Positions 6,877-11,341 of a stretch of DNA of 11,341 nt are shown one piece after another (the stretch's first letter is position 1; each line of letters opens with the position of its first letter). The stretch lies in NCBI GenBank assembly GCA_017386805.1, contig JAFOGM010000112.1:1-11341 (forward strand), in the 5' to 3' direction. This DNA is from Bacillota bacterium (GTDB taxonomy: Bacteria > Bacillota > Clostridia > Peptostreptococcales > Anaerovoracaceae). Made by a program: the position numbers and the translations under genes. The notes beneath the pieces are model-generated. The model worked only from the letters and a program-made list of their open reading frames with translations. It made no database searches and was not told where the DNA came from.

Positions 6877-7377
6877 TTACATAAATCTATCTTCCGGATA
6901 TTTGCGTTCCTGATGGTGCATGACCAGATGCATCAGGAACAGGACGATCCCGTTATAGATCAATAACTGCGGAAGCATTTTCATCATATACCAGATATGA
7001 TAGCCGCTGCCCATGATCACGGAGATCCCCCAATACAGGAAGGAATAAACGATCGTGCAGACACTCCCGAAAATCAAAACGGAAATTCCACTGCTCTTAT
7101 ACGTCAAATGCTTTGTCATCATGATCAGCAGCGTCATTGCAAAATAACAGAGCGCTGCGATCCCGATCATCTGTCCGAAGAACATATCCTGCAATAAACC
7201 TGCAGCGATCCCCATAGCCATGCCCAGATAACTGTCACTGCGCAGAGCCAGCAGCACCGTGATGCAAAGAATCAGGTTCGGTGTACAGGAGAACAGATCA
7301 AACTGCGGAAGGATCGTACACTGCAGCAGGAACAGAAGCAGATAGATCGGTATGATAAATCTTAACTTTAATTTCAC
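6877..7377 (-). CDS. mreD: Rod shape-determining protein MreD
   Basis: MreD is a small integral membrane protein that links MreC and the PBP2-RodA machine to MreB. The 166-residue product is almost wholly hydrophobic, with about five membrane segments. It carries the family pattern: an N-terminal helix followed by a P-N-L-I/L motif (residues 33-36) and the G-x-x-x-G-L-L-Q-D-M-F-F-G segment (56-68), which is the most typical MreD signature. The start is GTG at 7375-7377, chosen because GGAGG lies 8 nt upstream; there is no ATG alternative that keeps the first helix. It begins 15 nt after mreC and is followed 26 nt later by mrdA. Confidence 0.92.
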   Translation of the reverse strand: MKLKLRFIIPIYLLLFLLQCTILPQFDLFSCTPNLILCITVLLALRSDSYLGMAMGIAAGLLQDMFFGQMIGIAALCYFAMTLLIMMTKHLTYKSSGISVLIFGSVCTIVYSFLYWGISVIMGSGYHIWYMMKMLPQLLIYNGIVLFLMHLVMHHQERKYPEDRFM

Positions 7378-7392
7378 CGCAATCGCCTCCGC

Positions 7393-8226
7393 TTAGTTTC
7401 CGGACAATACCATGACCTTCTGTACATTTTTGAAATCCACAGAAGTTTCCAGGATGATTTCCTTCAGCAGAGAGTCTGTATTCACTACGACTTCACTGAT
7501 TCGTCCAATGACAACACCCTGGGGATAAATCCCGATCCCGGAAGTCAATGCCGTGTCACCTTCGATGACAGACGCGTCATTATCCAGCATATATCCGCGC
7601 AAACCGCCCATACCATCTCCGGTAAGAACACCCAGATAACTTTCCGAACTGTCACGGAACACCTGGAAGCTGACATTGTTTGTTTCATCGATGACGGAAA
7701 TGACCTTTGCCCAGTCTTTTCCGGCTTCGTAGACTCTTCCTACCAGACCATCCCCATTGATGACCATAGCATCCTTCTGAACACCTTGTTCCGTACCTAC
7801 GTTGATGGTGAAAATATTGAACCAGTTGGAGCTGTCCATAGCGATCACATCCCCGGTCACATAGGAACGACTGTTCTGAACACTGGTATAGTTCAATACC
7901 TGGGACAGCTGACGCAGTTCTTCCAACTCCTGCTCAGAAAATTGTTGTAAGATCAGTTCCTGTTTCAATTCCGCTACTTCCTCCCGCAGCGCTTCGTTTT
8001 CACTGGCAATGCTGCGCAGGGAGAAGAGATTCCGGAATCCGTTGGAAACATTGGTGGTCAGATTGGAAATGGGTTCCTGAATCGAAGTAACGATCCCGAT
8101 GAAGAATTTCCCCACGGAAGTACTATTCCCTAAATGAAGAAAAGAGGACACCAAAAGAATCACCAAAGCCAAAGCTACGGCGATCAGAATGGATATCACT
8201 GCATGTTCCTTCAACCATTTTTTCAA
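7393..8226 (-). CDS. mreC: Rod shape-determining protein MreC
   Basis: MreC is a bitopic membrane protein whose outside part forms filaments and activates PBP2-RodA. The 277-residue protein has one N-terminal transmembrane helix (about 10-31), a coiled coil (about 72-107, rich in Glu and Leu), then the two-part beta domain with typical segments INVGTEQGV (141-149), MVINGDGLVGRVYE (154-167) and GDTALTSGIGIYPQGVVIG (223-241). The start is TTG at 8224-8226: a stop codon lies two codons upstream in frame, and AGAGGT sits 8 nt before the TTG. It starts 36 nt after mreB and ends 15 nt before mreD, as expected in a co-transcribed mre operon. Length is normal for the family. Confidence 0.94.
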   Translation of the reverse strand: MKKWLKEHAVISILIAVALALVILLVSSFLHLGNSTSVGKFFIGIVTSIQEPISNLTTNVSNGFRNLFSLRSIASENEALREEVAELKQELILQQFSEQELEELRQLSQVLNYTSVQNSRSYVTGDVIAMDSSNWFNIFTINVGTEQGVQKDAMVINGDGLVGRVYEAGKDWAKVISVIDETNNVSFQVFRDSSESYLGVLTGDGMGGLRGYMLDNDASVIEGDTALTSGIGIYPQGVVIGRISEVVVNTDSLLKEIILETSVDFKNVQKVMVLSGN

Positions 8227-8262
8227 AACGAATTACCTCTCGTATTTCCCAATTTTAAATGA

Positions 8263-9297
8263 TTAGTAACGCTTCGGACCGAAAGCATATCTCTTGATTT
8301 TCTCAACGCTTTCCAGGCTGCGTCCGGTACCTTCGGCAACCGCTTCCAGCGCGTTGTCTGCGATGATGACCTTCATGCCGGTCTGATTTTCGATCAGACG
8401 ATCCAGACCCTTCAGCAGAGCACCGCCGCCAGCCAGTACCAGACCGCTGTTGACGATATCCGCAGCCAGTTCCGGCGGAGTCTGTTCCAGAGTGCTCTTG
8501 ATGGCATCCATGATCATACCGATGGGTTCCTTCAGAGCTTCCATGATATCCAGAGCTCTTACGGTCACAGTCTTGGGAAGACCGGTGATGATGTCGCGGC
8601 CTCTTGCCTGCATTTCGGTTACTGCATTGGGCTCAGTCAGAACGGACGGTTCCACGACCCCTACAGTCTTCTTGATTTCTTCAGCAGTCTTATCGCCGAT
8701 CATCAGATTATATGTCTTTCTTACGTAAGCGACGATGGCTTCATCCATCTTATCGCCGGCGCAGCGCAGAGATACACTGGTAACGATACCACCCAGGGCA
8801 ATCACTGCAACGTCAGAAGTACCGCCGCCGATATCGCAGATCATGCAGCCGCGAGCGTCATCGACTGCCAGATTGGCACCGATTGCTGCAGCCATGGGTT
8901 CGGTCAGGATGAAAACATCCTTGGCACCCATTTCACGAACAACGCTGTCCACTGCTCTCTTTTCCACTTCGGTTACACCGGAGGGAACGCCGATTACCAC
9001 GCGAAGAGAACTGAATGCACCACTCTTGATCTGGGTCTTCTTGATGAATTCCTTCAGCATAGTCTGAGCCATTACGAAGTCAGAAATTACGCCATCCTTC
9101 AGCGGACGAACGACCTGGATGTTTCCGGGAGCTCTTCCCAGCATTTCCTTTGCTTCCTTACCAACGCCCAGAACGGTGTTGGTATTCATATCCACGGCAA
9201 TAACGGAGGGTTCATTGAGTATGATTCCCTTATCCTTCGTATAAACCAGAGTATTTGCTGTTCCTAAATCGATACCTAAATCCTGCTTGAAAAACAT
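8263..9297 (-). CDS. mreB: Rod shape-determining protein MreB, bacterial actin
   Basis: MreB forms membrane-bound filaments that organise lateral wall synthesis. The 344-residue protein has the actin/Hsp70 fold motifs in order: phosphate-1 DLGIDLGTANT (6-16), the connect-1 segment TEPMAAAIGAN (132-142), phosphate-2 DIGGGTSD (155-162), AGDKMDEAI (180-188), GRDIITGLPKTV (233-244) and the adenosine motif LVLAGGGALLKGLDR (286-300). Length is standard. Two motif residues deviate from the usual family sequence: LIEEP is LTEP here (Thr132), and GGGTTEV is GGGTSDV. Glu133, which I align with the residue that places the catalytic water, is kept. The ATG at 9297 has GAGAGGG about 9 nt upstream. It follows radC by 58 nt and leads into mreC. 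Mbl or MreBH paralogues are possible names, but the mreCD neighbours support mreB. Confidence 0.96.
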   Translation of the reverse strand: MFFKQDLGIDLGTANTLVYTKDKGIILNEPSVIAVDMNTNTVLGVGKEAKEMLGRAPGNIQVVRPLKDGVISDFVMAQTMLKEFIKKTQIKSGAFSSLRVVIGVPSGVTEVEKRAVDSVVREMGAKDVFILTEPMAAAIGANLAVDDARGCMICDIGGGTSDVAVIALGGIVTSVSLRCAGDKMDEAIVAYVRKTYNLMIGDKTAEEIKKTVGVVEPSVLTEPNAVTEMQARGRDIITGLPKTVTVRALDIMEALKEPIGMIMDAIKSTLEQTPPELAADIVNSGLVLAGGGALLKGLDRLIENQTGMKVIIADNALEAVAEGTGRSLESVEKIKRYAFGPKRY

Positions 9298-9317
9298 AGT
9301 TTATCCCTCTCAATTCT

Positions 9318-9326
9318 ATTTTATCA
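9318..9326 (-). promoter_or_regulatory. Possible internal extended -10 promoter upstream of mreB
   Basis: In the 58-nt gap between radC and mreB the minus strand reads TGATAAAAT, a TGn extension plus a five-of-six -10 hexamer. No good -35 lies 16-18 bp upstream. It could give mreB extra transcription independent of maf and radC. Confidence 0.3.
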
Positions 9327-9355
9327 TTGTTATCTTTCGTCCTGATGGACTTGCG

Positions 9356-10030
9356 TCACATCAAAGACCGATGCTTCAAACTTATAAAGACCCCATCCCC
9401 GATGATGATGTGATCCAATACCCGGATCCCCAATAAACGTCCCGCTTCCACCAGCCGCGTGGTCAAAAGGATATCCGCTTGGGATGGTTCCGGATCCCCG
9501 CTGGGATGATTGTGTACCAGAGCTACCGCAGACGAACTTCGCCGGATCGCATTGTGAAACACTTCCCTGGGTCCAGCACTGGAAGAATTCAAATCTCCCA
9601 CAGATACATTCTCGATACTAGTAATTTCGTTTTTTGTATTGAGATGGACCACCTGAAACATTTCTTTTTCCAGCGATCTCATCTGTTCCATAAACAATTC
9701 TGCAATTTGTTCCGGGCCTTCTACACAAATGCGTTCCTGCTTCGGTGCAGCAGCGATCCGTTTTCCCAGTTCCACCGCCGCCGTCAGGGTACACGCCGTG
9801 GCAACCCCGATTCCTTTGATGCAGGAAAATTCCTCCGGCCCCATGGAATTCAAAGACGCCAGTCCTTGTTCCTGCGCCAGAATGTCTTCCGCCAACGACA
9901 GGGCAGAGCCTTCTCTGGTTCCCGTTCTGATGATCAATGCTAAAAGTTCCGCATTGGAAAGCGTTTGTACGCCATATTTCAGCATCTTTTCTCTTGGCCG
10001 CTCAGAAGCGGGCCACTGTTTTAAACTCAT
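9356..10030 (-). CDS. radC: RadC family protein (UPF0758, JAMM/MPN+ fold)
   Basis: The 224-residue product has an N-terminal helical part with a helix-hairpin-helix-like stretch (SCIKGIGVATACTL, about 69-82) and a C-terminal JAMM domain whose metal motif is complete: HNHPSGDPEPSQAD at 173-186 (His173, His175, Asp186). Glu138 or a nearby acidic residue may supply the catalytic base. The family was once linked to DNA repair, but its real function is not settled. It commonly lies between maf and mreB in Firmicutes, exactly as here. The ATG at 10030 is preceded by AAGGAA at about 9 nt and lies 30 nt after maf. Length is normal. Confidence 0.93.
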   Translation of the reverse strand: MSLKQWPASERPREKMLKYGVQTLSNAELLALIIRTGTREGSALSLAEDILAQEQGLASLNSMGPEEFSCIKGIGVATACTLTAAVELGKRIAAAPKQERICVEGPEQIAELFMEQMRSLEKEMFQVVHLNTKNEITSIENVSVGDLNSSSAGPREVFHNAIRRSSSAVALVHNHPSGDPEPSQADILLTTRLVEAGRLLGIRVLDHIIIGDGVFISLKHRSLM

Positions 10031-10060
10031 GATCGGTTCCTTTCCGGATCCGATGTTTTC

Positions 10061-10666
10061 TTATCTGGTCTGTGTAAAGTCTAAAGTTCCCTCAGTGAGA
10101 ACCTTTAACTCTTCCACGAATCGTGCCCAGGGGAAGCCGACCACATTGTCATAATCGCCTTCGATATGGTCCACCTGATCGCGGAATCCACCCTGAATAG
10201 CGTACGCTCCTGCTTTGTCCCAAACTTCGCCACTGGCAATATAATCGCGGATCACCTGGTCGTCATAGTCTTTAAAGAAAACCTTTGTGGTCTCCGCAAA
10301 GACCTTTCTCTTGGTAGTACCGGGAGAAAGGATCGCCACACCGGTGATCACACGGTGTTCCCGTCCGCGCAGATCGGACAACATCGCAACAGCTTCCGCC
10401 TCATCCTGGGGTTTTCCCATGATGGTTTCGCGACATACGATGGTGTCTGCACTGATCAGCCACTGATTTTCTTTGAATTCCACCTGTTCTTCCACAGCCA
10501 GCGCTTTCTTCAGCGCCAGGTACATGACAGCCTGTTCCGGAGTCAATTCCGAAGAAACAGTTTCATCCACTTCCGGCTTTATGATCAACGGTTCCACTCC
10601 ACTGCGTCTCATCATTTCTATGCGGCGCGGCGAACCGGAGGCCAGGATCATCTGAAAATTATCCAT
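10061..10666 (-). CDS. maf: Maf family nucleotide pyrophosphatase
   Basis: Maf proteins hydrolyse non-canonical or standard nucleoside triphosphates (dTTP/UTP-type substrates in the YhdE subgroup) to monophosphates and are linked to septum inhibition in Bacillus. The 201-residue protein shows all the family motifs: ILASGSPRR (7-15), PEVDE (31-35), SADTIV (72-77) with the catalytic Asp74, MGKP (83-86), LRGREHRVITGV (99-110), GEVWDKAGAYAIQG (146-159) and GDYDNVVGFP (170-179). It is the first gene of the operon, directly after a good promoter (10727-10755), with a leader of about 54 nt and a weak AAAGAGAG ribosome binding site. It has normal length and no defect. Confidence 0.95.
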   Translation of the reverse strand: MDNFQMILASGSPRRIEMMRRSGVEPLIIKPEVDETVSSELTPEQAVMYLALKKALAVEEQVEFKENQWLISADTIVCRETIMGKPQDEAEAVAMLSDLRGREHRVITGVAILSPGTTKRKVFAETTKVFFKDYDDQVIRDYIASGEVWDKAGAYAIQGGFRDQVDHIEGDYDNVVGFPWARFVEELKVLTEGTLDFTQTR

Positions 10667-10722
10667 AATTTTTCTCTCTTTACAGGAATTATTACGCCAA
10701 CTCGGAAAAACCCGATAAGCTG

Positions 10723-10751
10723 TTGTATTATAGCATTTTTTACACTATAAT
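10723..10751 (+). promoter_or_regulatory. Candidate plus-strand promoter for the DUF1540 gene
   Basis: TTGTAT (10723-10728), a 17-bp spacer and a perfect TATAAT (10746-10751) face right toward the DUF1540 gene. The -35 matches at only three positions. Transcription would start near 10758, leaving a leader of about 96 nt. It almost exactly overlaps the opposite-strand maf promoter, so part of its resemblance may come from AT-rich symmetry. Confidence 0.4.
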
Positions 10752-10755
10752 TCAA
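10727..10755 (-). promoter_or_regulatory. Sigma-A-type promoter for the maf-to-minD operon
   Basis: On the minus strand, TTGAAT (10750-10755) is followed after exactly 17 bp by TATAAT (10727-10732), and the -10 is preceded by TGC, an extended -10. This is the best promoter in the window and sits about 60 nt before maf. It should drive the whole elongasome operon. Confidence 0.7.
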
Positions 10756-10821
10756 GGACAATTCAGGCTGAAAACTTTGCATTTCCAGCAATAATCCCGA
10801 GAAATTCAGCCATACTAAATC

Positions 10822-10839
10822 TCGTACAAATCGTACAAG
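10822..10839 (+). repeat. Two tandem 9-nt copies in the DUF1540 leader
   Basis: TCGTACAAA (10822-10830) and TCGTACAAG (10831-10839) are adjacent direct repeats identical in eight positions. They end at the ribosome binding site AGGAGGT (10840-10846). They could be a regulator site or a chance duplication. Confidence 0.5.
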
Positions 10840-10853
10840 AGGAGGTAAAATCA

Positions 10854-11015
10854 ATGAGCAAGATCAATGAATCCATCGAATGCTCCGTTCATCAGTGCAA
10901 GTTCCACAATGGTAAGCAGAACTACTGCACTCTGAACACCATCCATGTGGGAACTCATGAACTGAATCCCACTGAAGACAAGTGCACAGATTGCCAGTCT
11001 TTCCAGTGCAAGTAG
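10854..11015 (+). CDS. DUF1540 cysteine-rich miniprotein
   Basis: The 53-residue protein starts at ATG 10854, with an excellent AGGAGGT 7 nt upstream, and ends at TAG 11013-11015. It has six cysteines at 10, 15, 25, 44, 47 and 52 in the pattern C-x4-C-x9-C-x18-C-x2-C-x4-C. It begins with the ECSVHQCKFHN segment and has an I-H-V stretch in the middle, as in DUF1540 proteins of Clostridia and Bacilli. Function is unknown; the cysteine pairs suggest metal binding (inference). The gene has its own terminator and is transcribed away from maf. A sporulation-type -10 (CATACTA at 10811-10817) upstream is possible but lacks a convincing -35. Confidence 0.85.
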   Translation: MSKINESIECSVHQCKFHNGKQNYCTLNTIHVGTHELNPTEDKCTDCQSFQCK

Positions 11016-11027
11016 CCTGAAATCCAG

Positions 11028-11055
11028 CAAAAGCAGCTCAAATGAGCTGCTTTTG
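11028..11055. terminator. Intrinsic terminator after the DUF1540 gene, usable in both directions
   Basis: CAAAAGCAGCTCA (11028-11040) pairs with TGAGCTGCTTTTG (11043-11055) around a tight A-rich loop, followed on the plus strand by TATTTTG. The stem's own A/T arm gives a short T run on the minus strand, so it may also end the gene that enters from the right edge. Confidence 0.75.
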
Positions 11056-11085
11056 TATTTTGAAAACATCGGATTCCTTTTGATT

Positions 11086-11114
11086 CAATTTCGTTTCATT
11101 CCATTTCGTTCATT
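11086..11114 (-). repeat. Imperfect tandem repeat at the 3' end of the right-edge gene
   Basis: On the minus strand, AATGAACGAAATGG (11101-11114) is followed by AATGAAACGAAATTG (11086-11100), two copies differing by one added A and one base near the end. The extra A shifts the frame. The stop codon of the right-edge gene lies at the start of the second copy. Confidence 0.6.
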
Positions 11115-11341
11115 GTAATTTGATATCGGTTTCTGTTTCGACCAATCGAGTCTTCCGGAAACTCTTTTCGCCAGTTTCGTATTTGTCTTATACATGTTTT
11201 TAGCCCTGTATGGTTCTCTTTCCATTCTCCATAGGCCTTTTGAAACAATGGCCAGCGTTGAGCAAATCCAGGATCGAACTTCTTTAATCCGCTCAGCAGC
11301 CTCAGGAGGATTTCCGGCGCATTGCAGCTTTTCCAAATCTG
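11096..11341 (-). CDS. Unrecognised protein, C-terminal end (gene continues beyond the window)
   Basis: The minus-strand frame is open from the window edge to TGA at 11096-11098, 81 residues. It is soluble and mostly helical in look, with PEILLRLLSGLKKFDPGF early on, WPLFQKAYGEWK in the middle and CIRQIRNWRKEFPED before a polar tail. Tryptophans and hydrophobic residues are spaced as in a real folded domain. I do not recognise the family. A second frame on the same strand is also open to the edge and ends at 11085, but its product lacks such a pattern, so I prefer the first. It converges on the DUF1540 gene. Confidence 0.4.
   Translation of the reverse strand, partial: QIWKSCNAPEILLRLLSGLKKFDPGFAQRWPLFQKAYGEWKENHTGLKTCIRQIRNWRKEFPEDSIGRNRNRYQITMNEME

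Noticed and set aside
10166..10750. A 194-codon plus-strand frame across maf
   Set aside because: It is antisense to an intact maf gene and includes the promoter region; its His/Phe/Ser-rich composition is typical of a shadow frame.
10851..11069. A 72-codon minus-strand frame opposite the DUF1540 gene
   Set aside because: It covers the terminator and mirrors the DUF1540 gene, which has a strong ribosome binding site and family cysteine pattern.

Overview
The window comes from a low-to-mid GC, probably endospore-forming member of the Bacillota, most likely class Clostridia. The evidence is an RNase Y gene, a maf-radC-mreBCD-mrdA-minD cluster, a DUF1540 cysteine-rich miniprotein, the C-terminal part of a GerAB-type germination permease, strong AGGAGG ribosome binding sites and sigma-A-type promoters. 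No mobile element, CRISPR array, tRNA or rRNA was found. Every confidently named gene belongs to a known family; the unusual features lie in altered family members, missing partners, start codons and overlapping signals.

Layout, left to right. (1) Positions 1-253, + strand: the tail of a GerAB-like permease, which stops inside a bidirectional terminator hairpin. (2) 276-1814, - strand: rny (RNase Y), with a near-perfect Shine-Dalgarno sequence but no ATG, GTG or TTG at the right distance in frame. (3) 1815-2171: a divergent promoter region, with a TGGACA/TAGAAT promoter for rny and an extended -10 promoter for rodA. (4) 2172-3278, + strand: rodA, ending in a bidirectional terminator shared with minD. 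(5) 3343-10666, - strand: the elongasome operon, transcribed maf, radC, mreB, mreC, mreD, mrdA (PBP2), minD with gaps of about 10-60 nt. (6) 10667-10853: a regulatory region in which two opposite-strand promoters almost exactly overlap. (7) 10854-11015, + strand: a 53-residue DUF1540 protein with its own terminator. (8) 11096-11341, - strand: the unrecognised 3' end of a gene running off the window.

How they work together. MreB, MreC and MreD form the rod-shape scaffold, PBP2 (mrdA) is the transpeptidase and RodA the glycosyltransferase of the lateral-wall machine. Maf and RadC are the usual clostridial neighbours. MinD is normally encoded with MinC and MinE to position division. Here minC and minE are both absent from their usual places, rodA sits on the opposite strand, and the MinD protein has Asn at the position of the catalytic Asp (position 40) and no C-terminal membrane-targeting helix. 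The most interesting observation is therefore a probably altered or repurposed MinD at the end of a cell-shape operon. The non-canonical rny start and the superimposed maf/DUF1540 promoters come next.
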